Shown piece by piece: positions 1-8,824 of a stretch of DNA of 64,000 nt. Origin of the DNA: Bacillota bacterium (GTDB lineage: Bacteria > Bacillota > Clostridia > Lachnospirales > Lachnospiraceae). Position numbers and translations under genes: made by a program. Numbering within the stretch: position 1 is the stretch's first letter; each line of letters starts with the position of its first letter. Below the pieces are notes generated by a model. The model was not told the origin of the DNA, made no database searches, and saw only the letters and a program-made list of their open reading frames with translations. The stretch is taken from the NCBI GenBank assembly GCA_023408815.1, contig JAEYJO010000057.1, forward strand, positions 1 through 64,000, given 5' to 3'.

Positions 1-28
1 GCCTTATTTTGCTACTTCCATTGTACCA

Positions 29-145
29 AAAAAGAGCCCAAAAGTCTGCATGAACACTAAACTTTTGACTCTTTTTACAGAAAAATCCCACGCAAGTGCG
101 TGGGACTTTGTCTACAGTCTGAGAAGCGTTTTAATAAACGCTTCT
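29..145. terminator. Three tandem hairpins at the window edge
   Basis: Three stem-loops lie in a row. The first pairs 29-45 with 61-76 (CAAAAGT with ACTTTTG, flanked by A and T runs). The second pairs 86-93 with 98-105 (TCCCACGC with GCGTGGGA). The third pairs 122-131 with 136-145 (AGAAGCGTTT with AAACGCTTCT) and is followed by Ts on the plus strand. The second and third lie just past the stop of the minus-strand thiamine pyrophosphokinase gene. The first has T runs in both directions and may end a gene outside the window. Confidence 0.7.
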
Positions 146-185
146 TTTACTGAATATACCATCAATTGACAAAGAGTATTGTCTC

Positions 186-836
186 TTACACCCAAGAAAC
201 AATAAGAAGCAGCATTCCCTCTTCCACTGTTATCACGCCCTCTTCGCCTATGAATTCATTGCTGATGCCGATGGGGTAATCATTGGTTACCGTGGCTTCC
301 CTTAGCGGATATTTCATTCCGTCTATCGTAACGCCTTTCGCCTTTTCTCCAAGCGAAAATAACGATAAGAATCCGTCCATTCCTTTATCGAACTTTATGG
401 ATTCGTTTTTTATTACGGTCATCATTACATTGGCATCCATGATATATGCTTTCCTGCCGTTATTTTTCAGGAAGCTCAGACATTGGATATTAGCGATGGT
501 ATGCTCCAGTCTTCCACCCATGGCTCCATATATGCGAAAATCCTTATAACCCCTTTCCATACCGATGCGCAGGGCTGCCAAGGTATCCGTATCGTCCTTT
601 TCAGAGTTTAACATAATAACCTTTTCAGGATTTCCTTCCTTCATCGCCTCTATTTCCGGCCTGATATTCTCGTCTATGGAATCCATATCGCCGATGAGCA
701 GATCGACAGCAAGCCCAACCAGCTTACAGTACAAATATCCGCCATCCACCGCGATGCAGAGATCTCCTTCTTTTTTATTGATTTCTATGGGGGTAAAATC
801 TCCTGCCCCGACTACAATACATTTTCCTTCACCCAA
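186..836 (-). CDS. thiN: Thiamine pyrophosphokinase
   Basis: This enzyme transfers pyrophosphate from ATP to thiamine and makes thiamine diphosphate in the cytoplasm. Family marks are an N-terminal CIVVGAGDF strand, AVDGGYLY, LLIGDMDSID, and the acidic stretch SEKDDTDTLAAL, which matches the metal/ATP-binding DxDxTD-type motif. The downstream GAMGGRLEHTIANI segment is also typical. The frame can be read from an ATG at 890, but that would overlap the upstream gene by 41 bp. A TTG at 836 has AAAGGAG eight bases upstream, sitting across the stop codon of the upstream TPR gene, so the TTG start (216 residues, normal family length) is preferred. It is probably cotranscribed with the TPR gene. A thiamine salvage operon lies far away at 44.4-47.3 kb. 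Confidence 0.9.
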   Translation of the reverse strand: MGEGKCIVVGAGDFTPIEINKKEGDLCIAVDGGYLYCKLVGLAVDLLIGDMDSIDENIRPEIEAMKEGNPEKVIMLNSEKDDTDTLAALRIGMERGYKDFRIYGAMGGRLEHTIANIQCLSFLKNNGRKAYIMDANVMMTVIKNESIKFDKGMDGFLSLFSLGEKAKGVTIDGMKYPLREATVTNDYPIGISNEFIGEEGVITVEEGMLLLIVSWV

Positions 837-849
837 TCCAGACACTCCT

Positions 850-2211
850 TTAATATGTTTTTTCCCACTGGTAAGGTCCGCCCCAGTCACCGATCATGTC
901 CGTCGTCATTCCTTCCTCCGTCCACGTTCTTGTCTCGAAGTGATAATTCATCTCTGCTTCGAAGGAATTTTCCTTCTGCACATTGCTGTACATATAGCTG
1001 ATAACGTACTGCGTATGTGGGAAATAGCTTTCTCCCGCCTTAGCCGGTTCGTAGGCAATACAAGATCGTTGAATGCCTTCGTCCGTCATCTTATTTCCCC
1101 ACACCGTTATGATTCCCGCCGTGGTTTCATCGTCCTCGAATTCCGGGAACTGGAAGGCCCATGTTCCATCCGTTTGTTTCAGAATAACCGTCTCACGGCT
1201 TACCGGTATATAGGTTTCTCCACTCCAGTATTCCATCGTGCCGTCAATGAATGCATCCCGAATCTGTGTATAGGCTTCTGAAACGACAAAGTCCTTAGCC
1301 GCCTCATAATTTCCGGCGTCAAATGCGGTAAACATATCCGCAAAGGCGCTTTGAATCGCTTCTTCTTTGTTCAGACAGGTAAGCAGCCCGCTTACAGCTT
1401 CATTCTCCCCCAGTGCCAATGTCTTCTCTAAAAGGCTTCGGTAAGATTCCGCATGTGTTCTGCTTATCTTTAGCTCGGGAACATCTATAAGGGCATATTC
1501 GAAAATAATATTCTTTACATCTTCAGAGGAACTTGTCCCGTAAATCTCAAATAATTTGTCCATTATCTCCTGATAAAGGAGAAACTGACAGGCCTCCTGT
1601 CCATTCACATCATAAAAAAAGTCTGTGTCATTTTCCTCCTGAAATCCTTGAATCACACGCTCGTAAGCGGTGTTCATAAGTTCCAGTGCATCCGCATTAT
1701 TCTCGTCCGTCTCAAGCGCACTCAATATCTTCCGGACTGTCTCCAAGGTGCAGGCACCGTCGTTTATCTCCGCGACCGCCTCGTTCAAAATAGTGGTGCA
1801 GTAATACTTAAGCAGCCCTTCGTCCTGTGTATTCTGCCAGCCCTCAAGAAGTACCTTCGTTGCCTGCAGACTATCTTCCTTGCTAAAATATGCGTTCGCC
1901 ATATAGCGGTATGCTTTCACGGAAGTGGAATCTATTTTCAATGCTTCTTCGTAATATGCAATTGCCTCGTCGAAAGCTTCCTCCTGAGTGTATTCCTCTC
2001 CTGCCTTTAACTCTCTGTCCAGTTTAAGCGCCGGAAGATTCCAGATAAGGGCAAAACACCCCCCTGCAGCCACAAGCACCAATATGACAGCAAAGGTTCT
2101 TTGAAGAAGGACCATCCTGCGTCTCGCTCTTCTCCTTCTCTCCCTTTTTTCGCCTCTGGAAGTAACTATCTCATTCGTTCTTTTATTCCTGTTTTCGTTT
2201 CTATTTTCCAT
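850..2211 (-). CDS. Membrane-anchored TPR protein
   Basis: The N-terminus is very basic (RGEKRERRRRARRRM). A single hydrophobic segment follows (FAVILVLVAAGGCFALIW), giving a signal-anchor topology with an outside C-terminus. Next come tetratricopeptide-like repeats: EEAFDEAIAYYEEALKID, then VKAYRYMANAYFSKED. The rest is acidic and matches no family I recognise; it contains a late beta-rich part with many aromatic residues. The start at 2211 has AGG seven bases upstream. A slightly longer reading from 2238 is possible. It precedes thiamine pyrophosphokinase in the same transcript, but nothing shows a thiamine role. Function is unknown; a scaffolding or envelope role is inference from the TPR and the anchor. 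Confidence 0.75.
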   Translation of the reverse strand: MENRNENRNKRTNEIVTSRGEKRERRRRARRRMVLLQRTFAVILVLVAAGGCFALIWNLPALKLDRELKAGEEYTQEEAFDEAIAYYEEALKIDSTSVKAYRYMANAYFSKEDSLQATKVLLEGWQNTQDEGLLKYYCTTILNEAVAEINDGACTLETVRKILSALETDENNADALELMNTAYERVIQGFQEENDTDFFYDVNGQEACQFLLYQEIMDKLFEIYGTSSSEDVKNIIFEYALIDVPELKISRTHAESYRSLLEKTLALGENEAVSGLLTCLNKEEAIQSAFADMFTAFDAGNYEAAKDFVVSEAYTQIRDAFIDGTMEYWSGETYIPVSRETVILKQTDGTWAFQFPEFEDDETTAGIITVWGNKMTDEGIQRSCIAYEPAKAGESYFPHTQYVISYMYSNVQKENSFEAEMNYHFETRTWTEEGMTTDMIGDWGGPYQWEKTY

Positions 2212-2268
2212 ATTTATACCTATGATTCTTTCACTCATAACCTCAAAAACAAATTTTACACAATTTTC

Positions 2269-2297
2269 ATACTACCATAGAAAAGTAAGCTTGACAA
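2269..2297 (-). promoter_or_regulatory. Sigma-A promoter of the TPR-thiN unit
   Basis: Read on the minus strand, TTGTCA (2292-2297) and TAGTAT (2269-2274) are separated by 17 bases. The -35 box overlaps the start region of the divergent YgjP-like gene, so the two genes share a compact divergent control region. Confidence 0.55.
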
Positions 2298-2304
2298 TGC
2301 TATA

Positions 2305-2928
2305 ATGCTTTTTATGAGAGATATGATTTTACTAAAAAACAAAAAGAATATGACAGTGCAAGCCGACTATGAAGTATTCCGAAGCAAGCGCAAGACCTAC
2401 TCTCTCTCCCTTAACGAAAACGGCATTCTGACGATAAGGGTTCCCCTTTACGTCAGTGACGGCGAAGTGGAGCAGATATTGCGCGAGAAGCAGTTCTGGA
2501 TTACGGATAGACTGGCAGAATACGAAGAGCGAAAGAGCAGGCGGCCGGTCTCCGAATATACACAGACCCAGCGCCTCGCTCTCGAAAAGCGTTATAAAGA
2601 AGCCGCCAAAGAATATATTCCTAAGCGTGCCGACTATTATCTTGCCGCTTATCCTTACTTGTTCCCCCGTTTGTATTCCCGCATTTCGGTAAGGGAACAG
2701 AAAACCCGCTGGGGAAGCTGCAGCAGCAAAGGAACCTTATCCTTTAACTGGAAGCTGATGCTGGCCCCTCCTGCCATTTTGGATTATGTCATTGTACATG
2801 AGCTCTGCCATTTAGCCCATATGAATCATTCCGAAAGATTCTGGAGCAGTGTGGCGGCCATTCTTCCCGATTACAAGGAAAGAAGAAAATGGTTAAAAGA
2901 ACATGGAAATGAATTAACGCTGTCCTGA
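2305..2928 (+). CDS. YgjP/SprT-like zinc metallohydrolase (DUF45)
   Basis: The protein has the M48-like signature VIVHELCHLAHMNHSERFW near residue 160, in which HExxH plus a later His would bind zinc. The motif REQKTRWGSCSSKGTLSFNW just before it is diagnostic of the YgjP/DUF45 family. Length (207 residues) is normal. The exact biochemical role is debated; an E. coli relative has been reported as a nucleotide pyrophosphatase. The start is uncertain: ATGs at 2305, 2314, 2323 and 2350 are in frame, none has a good ribosome site, and a TATAAT at 2301-2306 overlaps the first. The gene stands alone, divergent from the TPR gene and convergent with the RNA helicase. A terminator hairpin overlaps its stop codon. 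Confidence 0.85.
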   Translation: MLFMRDMILLKNKKNMTVQADYEVFRSKRKTYSLSLNENGILTIRVPLYVSDGEVEQILREKQFWITDRLAEYEERKSRRPVSEYTQTQRLALEKRYKEAAKEYIPKRADYYLAAYPYLFPRLYSRISVREQKTRWGSCSSKGTLSFNWKLMLAPPAILDYVIVHELCHLAHMNHSERFWSSVAAILPDYKERRKWLKEHGNELTLS

Positions 2929-2947
2929 TAGCTCGGGACAGCGTTAA
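2914..2947. terminator. Bidirectional terminator overlapping a stop codon
   Basis: A perfect 12-bp stem pairs TTAACGCTGTCC (2914-2925) with GGACAGCGTTAA (2936-2947) around a 10-base loop. The left arm encodes the last residues of the metallohydrolase and the stop codon lies at the loop edge. The hairpin also lies just beyond the end of the convergent helicase gene, so it may serve both. Confidence 0.7.
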
Positions 2948-2964
2948 ATATCATTGCTCACAAT

Positions 2965-4566
2965 TTATATTGCTTCTTTTCTGCTTTTCTTGCTTTTTTC
3001 TCTTCCTTTGAAGATTTCCGGTGCTTCTCTGTCTTTGCGGACTCTTTTATCGTTATTTTTATCTGTGAAGCGTTTCTCGCTAAAGCCCTTATCCTTGCTT
3101 CTGTCTTTACCGCCACCGTATCTCTTGCCATCGTATTTCTTTCCGTCGTCTCTCCTGCGTCCTTCGCCGCCTCGCACGCCCAGACCGGAACCCTTGCCTT
3201 TTCCTTTACCGAAGCCACGGTCTCTCGGACCGTACTTCTCGATTTTGATGTCCTTGATATCGTCGCCCATCTTCATCTTCATAAAGGCCGCTGCAAGTTC
3301 CAATGCGGTGTAATCGCTTTCGGCCAGCTTATTTTCAAGAAATTCTATGGTCTTATCCATTTTCTTGTTCTGCATCACTTCCAGAACTTCGCTTAAGACC
3401 TTCTCCTCTTTTACAGAAGTAATATCCGCTGCGGAAGGAACATTTTTCTCTTTTATCGTAGTGTGACATATTCTCTCGATTTCACGCAGTTTGAAGACCT
3501 CTCTGCCCACCACCAGAGTGAAGGAGCGCCCCGTCTTGCCCGCGCGTCCGGTACGTCCGATACGATGAACATAATATTCAATATCATCCGGCACGTCGAA
3601 GTTAAATACCGCTTCCACGTTATCCACATCAATTCCTCTGGCAGCCACATCCGTAGCGATAAGGATATCAGTCCTTCCGCTTCTGAAAAGGTTCATCACG
3701 GTGTCTCTCTGATTCTGGCTCAAATCGCCATGCAATCCTTCCGCCTGATAACCTCTGTCTTTCAAATGCTCTGTCAGTTCATCCACCATTCGTTTTGTAT
3801 TACAGAAAATGAGAGAACGCTTGGGATGATAGTAATCCATAAGACGGCAAAGAACTTCTTCCTTATCCTTGCGCTGTATCTGATAGTATGCCTGCTTAAC
3901 TAATGGTATCGTCACTTCCTTCGGCGTCATCTTCAGATATTCTGCATCCGCATTCTGATATTCTCTCGTAATATCCAGTATCGGCCTGGGCATCGTCGCT
4001 GAAAAAAGTGCAGTCTGCCTTTCCGTTGGCATATCCTTAAGTATCGTCTCTATATCCTCACGAAATCCCATGTTCAGCATCTCATCTGCTTCATCCAGGA
4101 CGATGATTTTCACCTGCCCCGTTTTTATCGTATGACGGCGCATATGGTCCATGACCCTTCCCGGGGTACCTACTACGATCTGCGTGCCGCTGCTGAGCGC
4201 CCGAATCTGTCTGGAAATATCCTGACCGCCATATACGGGAAGCACCTTAACTCCATGCATATATTTGGCAAATCGTCTCATCTCCTCCGCCGCCTGAATA
4301 GCCAGCTCTCTCGTGGGACAAAGAACAATCGCCTGTAATGCTTTATTATTCACATCGATGCTCTGAATAACGGGTATTCCAAACGCCGCGGTCTTACCGG
4401 TTCCCGTCTGCGCCTGCCCTATAATATCTCTGCCCTCCAGCATAACGGGTATTGCCTGCGCTTGAATAGGCGTCATATTCTCGAATCCCATTTCTTCTAC
4501 CGCTCGAATGATTCTCTCATCAATTGCTGATTCTTTATAACTAATCTGATTTTCTGTACTGCTCAT
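2965..4566 (-). CDS. deaD: DEAD-box ATP-dependent RNA helicase
   Basis: This enzyme unwinds structured RNA using ATP, typically in ribosome assembly, mRNA turnover and cold response. Motifs occur in order: Q motif (FENMTPIQAQAIP, about residues 29-41), Walker A AQTGTGKT, PTRELA, GTPGR, DEAD box, SAT, then domain 2 with ATDVAARGID and HRIGRTGRAG. The C-terminus, from about residue 440, is a highly basic Gly/Lys/Arg tail, as in CshA/DeaD proteins that bind rRNA or degradosome partners. Length (533) fits. A hairpin-bearing leader and an AGGAG site precede the ATG. It is transcribed alone between two hairpins. Confidence 0.95.
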   Translation of the reverse strand: MSSTENQISYKESAIDERIIRAVEEMGFENMTPIQAQAIPVMLEGRDIIGQAQTGTGKTAAFGIPVIQSIDVNNKALQAIVLCPTRELAIQAAEEMRRFAKYMHGVKVLPVYGGQDISRQIRALSSGTQIVVGTPGRVMDHMRRHTIKTGQVKIIVLDEADEMLNMGFREDIETILKDMPTERQTALFSATMPRPILDITREYQNADAEYLKMTPKEVTIPLVKQAYYQIQRKDKEEVLCRLMDYYHPKRSLIFCNTKRMVDELTEHLKDRGYQAEGLHGDLSQNQRDTVMNLFRSGRTDILIATDVAARGIDVDNVEAVFNFDVPDDIEYYVHRIGRTGRAGKTGRSFTLVVGREVFKLREIERICHTTIKEKNVPSAADITSVKEEKVLSEVLEVMQNKKMDKTIEFLENKLAESDYTALELAAAFMKMKMGDDIKDIKIEKYGPRDRGFGKGKGKGSGLGVRGGEGRRRDDGKKYDGKRYGGGKDRSKDKGFSEKRFTDKNNDKRVRKDREAPEIFKGREKSKKSRKEAI

Positions 4567-4630
4567 CTAACTCCTGTTCTGTCCGTCAAACGGACTTTTT
4601 AATCACATTTCCATCATTACTTTCTTTCGC

Positions 4631-4667
4631 AAAAAAAGACAACACTCGTTTCAAAAGTGCTGTCTTT
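4631..4667 (-). terminator. Rho-independent terminator after DUF4956
   Basis: On the minus strand AAAGACAGCACT pairs with AGTGTTGTCTTT (one mismatch), followed by a seven-T run. It lies downstream of the CotH-VTC-DUF4956 unit and upstream of the helicase gene. Confidence 0.85.
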
Positions 4668-4771
4668 CATTTACGAACTTATTTAGTATAACGTGCTTTA
4701 TTGATAAAGTCAAGACCTATTCTCATTTATATCTTTATATTTTTATTTATAAAGCACGAACAAAAAAACGG

Positions 4772-5443
4772 TCAAAAAGTTGCTTCCCCGTCCTGCGATA
4801 TGAGCGAAACATTGTTGGTGCACTCAAGTGCATTTACTTCTCTAATACACTGTGCTTCTTCTTTTATTCGCACCTCGACTACCATGTTCAGATACTCCGC
4901 GTTCATGTTCCTCGATTTTACGCGCACATGGGGGCTGTATTTCCTGACTACTTCCATAATGGCCTCTTCGGCTTCTATATTATCGGAATCCACTACCAGC
5001 ATCATGGATGTCTTTGCCACAGGCATTTTATCCAAAAAGATAATGACAACCGTCAAAACCAACGAAGTGACAATGGCAATTTCAAACAAGCCGGCGCCAC
5101 AGATAATTCCTACGCTGATCGACCAAAAAAGAAAGACCAGATCCATAGGCTCCTTAATTGCCGTACGGAACCGGACGATGGACAGCGCACCTACCATTCC
5201 GAGGGATATTACCACGCTGGATTGTATGGAGAGAATGATCGCTGTTGTGATGACCGCCAAAGCTACCAGCGATATATTAAAATTCTTGTTATAAAAGGAG
5301 TTCCTTGTCATCACCCTATATATGGTGAAAATATACACCGCAATCAGGCAGGCCACCCCTATTGACAGCAGAACGTCTCCTCTGCTCATGCTATCCGCCG
5401 TAATCTGTATAAATGATTTTTTTAATACATCATTAAAACCCAT
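4772..5443 (-). CDS. DUF4956 multi-pass membrane protein
   Basis: The first 140 residues contain about four hydrophobic segments (about 25-42, 55-75, 105-120 and 122-140), including the conserved-looking GALSIVRFRTAIKEP between them. A soluble C-terminal alpha/beta domain of roughly 80 residues follows. This architecture matches the DUF4956 family, which has no proven biochemical role. The start overlaps the end of the VTC gene by 11 bp and has AGGAGG upstream, so the two are translationally linked. DUF4956 genes are commonly found next to VTC-domain and CotH genes in Firmicutes. A role as membrane partner or channel for the polymerase is inference. Confidence 0.85.
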   Translation of the reverse strand: MGFNDVLKKSFIQITADSMSRGDVLLSIGVACLIAVYIFTIYRVMTRNSFYNKNFNISLVALAVITTAIILSIQSSVVISLGMVGALSIVRFRTAIKEPMDLVFLFWSISVGIICGAGLFEIAIVTSLVLTVVIIFLDKMPVAKTSMMLVVDSDNIEAEEAIMEVVRKYSPHVRVKSRNMNAEYLNMVVEVRIKEEAQCIREVNALECTNNVSLISQDGEATF

Positions 5444-6143
5444 TGCTTATCATTCCTCCTATATTGTATTTTCTGCATAAATAATATTTTGAAAATGTTG
5501 TCCGGCGCAGATTCTCCAACTGAAGGCTTCTGTAAATATGATCCGGCAAATATTCGTCATATTTCACCTCCAGCAAATGCTGTCCTACCGGCATGATCGG
5601 TCTGGAATAAATCCTATCGTCAAAAAAGCTTTCTTTTCTATTGGAGGAACGGATATTCCTGTCAAAAGTAATTCTGACATTTCCGTTCTTATATACGTAG
5701 GGCTCTCTTTCGTATTCCACAATGACTTTCGGCTCCAGCAACCGGCTTTTTTGTTGAAGGCAGAATTTCTGAAGGACTGGCGGCTCCTCCTTTTTGCAGG
5801 GCAGCAATTCCGCGTGCATGATAGCTTCGCACTGTTCCTTCGATAACATGTAGGAATCCTTATGTATCTTTCCACGTTCTTTACGCTTAAGTTCCAGACA
5901 TATCCTCTCGCCGTCTCCGTTATAAATGCGAATCCTAAACTTCTCCCGCGGACTGGTTCCCTCCTCATTTTCATAAAAATTTGTATTTTTGTAATCATCG
6001 AAATAAATGCTTCGGATGCTGTACATCCCATCGCCGCCTACATGCTTATCCAATTCCATAAAGGGATGTATCCGGCTTTTAAGGCATACTATCTGTGCAT
6101 CCGACACTACATACTTCAGTTCATTTCTATAGTAAAGTGCCAT
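5433..6143 (-). CDS. VTC-domain polyphosphate polymerase
   Basis: The protein is a single VTC (CYTH-like tunnel) domain. Basic and acidic residues that line the tunnel in this family are visible: RNELKY at the N-terminus, SIYFDD, KFRIRIYN, CLELKRK, VIVEYEREPYVY, VRITFDRNI, and LLEVKYDEYLPD near the C-terminus. In yeast Vtc4 this fold polymerises phosphate from ATP into polyphosphate. Here there is no fused membrane region; the neighbouring DUF4956 protein may supply it. Length (236) is normal for bacterial stand-alone members. The gene starts four bases after the CotH stop, with AGGAG in the preceding gene, so the three form one operon. Activity itself is inferred. Confidence 0.88.
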   Translation of the reverse strand: MALYYRNELKYVVSDAQIVCLKSRIHPFMELDKHVGGDGMYSIRSIYFDDYKNTNFYENEEGTSPREKFRIRIYNGDGERICLELKRKERGKIHKDSYMLSKEQCEAIMHAELLPCKKEEPPVLQKFCLQQKSRLLEPKVIVEYEREPYVYKNGNVRITFDRNIRSSNRKESFFDDRIYSRPIMPVGQHLLEVKYDEYLPDHIYRSLQLENLRRTTFSKYYLCRKYNIGGMISNGF

Positions 6144-6146
6144 TTA

Positions 6147-8477
6147 CTACCCCCTCTCCTCCTGCCATTTTCCCGATGTCAGGTTTTTGCGGTATACGCC
6201 GTCTGTCATACCCAGGCTTGGAATCATTATCTTCTCTTGGACACCGCCTCCGGAATGCCCCAGAATCACTTCTTCACCCTTTTTCAGGTTGAAATTCACA
6301 TTCATAAAGGAATTCTCCCCGGCATAATTCTTACATCCTATCAAGAGACTTTCTCCCGGAGTCAGTACCGTTTCCTCCAGATAATTCATATGGGAGACAC
6401 TTTCCTTATCCATAAGGAAATATCCCCTCGTGTCAATTTCCTCCTCGGAAACATTGGTCAGAACGATATAATCCTCCTTCCCATTCGACTTAATTTCACT
6501 GATTATCAGCCCGTCACCCGCATCCTCCGTATATAAGGTCACATATACCGAACCGTCAATAAGCATTCCTTCATCGATGTACAGCTCCTCCTCCATATAG
6601 CTTTCGCCGTTTACTTCCCAGTAAGAGAAAACTCTTCCCTCCGGGACTATAGCGGTAAGCACCGTATCGCATCCGGTAAGATATGTTCCCGCAAATTCCG
6701 GCCCGGTCACTTCCAGAGAGTTGATTTTCATCCCTTCGCCCGAAAGGCATGACGCATACAGTGAATAGGAATCGCCTAACTGCCAAAGCTGTCTTATCCC
6801 TTCTAATAAATTATAAGGAGTCACCTCTGCCCAAGCTCTTATACAATCCATCTGCATATCCAAATAGGTTGGGCTGATTTCGGGCAAATCGGAGTTTATA
6901 ACGCTTTCTTCTATATATTCCTGCATCTCGTTCTCGCGCAGGGCATTAAGCTCATCCAGCACTTCGCTTACATTCTCCGGCGAAAAAGCGCCGTTCATCA
7001 AATCACAAATATACGAAGCAAAATATTTCCGGCAATCTTCTCGTTCCATCAAAGCTGTAAATAAAGGTGCATAATTCCTTTCCCACAACATCACGAGCGT
7101 ATCAAAGCTCTGAGACTCATCCAACGTGTCTCTTACCGAGCCGAGCCCCATGGTAGTGTCCACATCGAACAGAAGATAACGGTACCTTCCGTCAAATACC
7201 GAATCCTGCTCATATGCTTCGTCCTCCGAAACATAGCGGTAAGCTTTTAAATTGTTATAAGGCCAGTCTCGGTTCGCCAGATACACCTCTACGGCAAAAT
7301 ATTGCAAATAGTTCTCCGTATCGATATAATTATTCAATTCTTCAAATACGGCATCCTTCGTCAAATCCTCAGCACTGTACTTATTATAGATTGCCGTATA
7401 TTCCTTCGCGCACTCTGTCTCCAGAGCATCGGAAGCGTCCTGCATATTTGTCTCACCGTCACCGATGACCACCATTTCCCCCTCGTATTCACCGTATTTC
7501 TCCTCGAAATATTCTTGGTCATACGTGGAATGCAGCCAGTAAAGCCCCTGATAGACCCCATTGATATATACACTGAGGGGACGGACACTCTGCGTATCGG
7601 GAAATCCTGCTTCCTTCGCCAATGTCATTCCAAGCTCGTCCCGTATAAAGCCCTCCGAGCGGTCATTGCCAGTATTTCTTATTTTCAAGGTCTTATACTT
7701 TCCTACTACGCTTCCGTCCACCTCTGAAATTAAATCTTCAAAAAAAGCAAAGCGGAACTTGTTCTCTTCATCGTACTCGCTCCTGGCATACAGCTTGAAC
7801 GATTTCTGCTCCAATTGCCTTGTGAAATTACCCGATATGCGAATTCCTCCGTCTTGGGAAATAATACGACTGCCGTCCTGTTCGAAAATTTCTATATGGA
7901 CGTTCCGCTCGCTCTCCCTTCCGCGCACATTGTAATTTGCCGGAGCATCATAAGTAAGCGCTTCCTCCGGATGCTCGCTGAGCCAGTCCGCACGAAGCTT
8001 TCCTTCCACGAAGATCCCGTTCTCATAGCCGTACAGATCTTCCTCTTCTGCGGCGAGGCTCATTACCAGCGTGTCGTAGCGCGTATCAATATTTTCACCT
8101 AAGAAATAAGTATTCGTATAGGTTTCAGACTGTGTTCCGTCGTCATAAACGGCTTTATATTTTAAAACGTTAACCGTTTCTTCCGCTCCGGCGGTTAACG
8201 TAATTGCTTCCTCATATAAATAGGTATCGTCGCCATCTTCTTCCGGCTCCGAACCGTTCAGCGTATACAAAATATGCCCCGGCCTCTTCATATTCACCGC
8301 AAGCACAACATCTTCGCTATAAAATCCGCTTTCTGCAGACAATACAATATCCCCGGCATTTACTTCTCCTACTTCATCGAAGGCTTCTTTTTCCGCCGTC
8401 TGACTTTCGCTGCTTAAATCCTCTCTCACAAAAAGAATCAGGACGAGAATCAAAGCTGCAGAGAATATGGCTATCAA
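6147..8477 (-). CDS. cotH: CotH-type kinase with lamin-tail domain
   Basis: Domains in order: an N-terminal membrane anchor (AIFSAALILVLILFV); a chitobiase-like beta domain at about 40-130 (GHILYTLNGSEP); a CotH kinase domain at about 155-500; a beta-rich linker; and a C-terminal lamin-tail domain at about 675-776. The kinase part shows NVRGRESER, RISGNFTRQ, a catalytic-looking NRDWPYNNLKAYRY and the Mg-binding-like LLFDVDTTMG. Spore CotH is an atypical kinase that phosphorylates coat proteins; this large anchored version probably acts on the outer membrane face or envelope. No ATG or GTG is available: the frame opens after a TAA at about 8511. The listed TTG has only a poor ribosome site, whereas an in-frame ATT at 8490-8492 has AAAGAGG eight bases upstream. 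Confidence 0.85.
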   Translation of the reverse strand: MIAIFSAALILVLILFVREDLSSESQTAEKEAFDEVGEVNAGDIVLSAESGFYSEDVVLAVNMKRPGHILYTLNGSEPEEDGDDTYLYEEAITLTAGAEETVNVLKYKAVYDDGTQSETYTNTYFLGENIDTRYDTLVMSLAAEEEDLYGYENGIFVEGKLRADWLSEHPEEALTYDAPANYNVRGRESERNVHIEIFEQDGSRIISQDGGIRISGNFTRQLEQKSFKLYARSEYDEENKFRFAFFEDLISEVDGSVVGKYKTLKIRNTGNDRSEGFIRDELGMTLAKEAGFPDTQSVRPLSVYINGVYQGLYWLHSTYDQEYFEEKYGEYEGEMVVIGDGETNMQDASDALETECAKEYTAIYNKYSAEDLTKDAVFEELNNYIDTENYLQYFAVEVYLANRDWPYNNLKAYRYVSEDEAYEQDSVFDGRYRYLLFDVDTTMGLGSVRDTLDESQSFDTLVMLWERNYAPLFTALMEREDCRKYFASYICDLMNGAFSPENVSEVLDELNALRENEMQEYIEESVINSDLPEISPTYLDMQMDCIRAWAEVTPYNLLEGIRQLWQLGDSYSLYASCLSGEGMKINSLEVTGPEFAGTYLTGCDTVLTAIVPEGRVFSYWEVNGESYMEEELYIDEGMLIDGSVYVTLYTEDAGDGLIISEIKSNGKEDYIVLTNVSEEEIDTRGYFLMDKESVSHMNYLEETVLTPGESLLIGCKNYAGENSFMNVNFNLKKGEEVILGHSGGGVQEKIMIPSLGMTDGVYRKNLTSGKWQEERG

Positions 8478-8824
8478 TCCTTTTCCAGTAATTGTAAAAA
8501 CCTCTTTTCTTTACAAATATGGTAAATATGCCCTTACATTCTAGTTATCTTTTTTCATAAATTCAAGCAAATATCCATTTTTTTAGTGTTAGGATATAAT
8601 TTTTAATAATTATTTTACTTATTTTTTACGTTTAATTAATAAAAAATGTAGTTTGTCCAATATAAAAGCTTTTTATACAAATCCCGAAATACCTGCATAA
8701 GTTTTGTACGCGGCATCTCCGAACATCTATTTACCCAGCCTGACACAATCACATCGGCGCAGGCAGCATTGACATCAAAATAGCTCTATGATAAATTTAA
8801 AACAATAACTTTGAGGAGGATCAA
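8478..8824. promoter_or_regulatory. AT-rich divergent intergenic region with putP promoter
   Basis: This 347-bp gap separates two divergent genes. Toward the symporter, TTGACA (8769-8774) and TAAATT (8792-8797) are 17 bases apart and form a plausible sigma-A promoter. GAGGAGG precedes the ATG. The half near cotH is very A/T rich, with a near-palindrome of TATAAAA and TTTTATA around 8661-8678. I see no coding sequence longer than a few codons. Confidence 0.55.

Noticed and set aside
2291..2306. TTGACA followed by TATAAT near the YgjP-like gene
   Set aside because: The boxes are only three to four bases apart, so they cannot form one sigma-A promoter; the TTGACA complement instead fits the divergent promoter.
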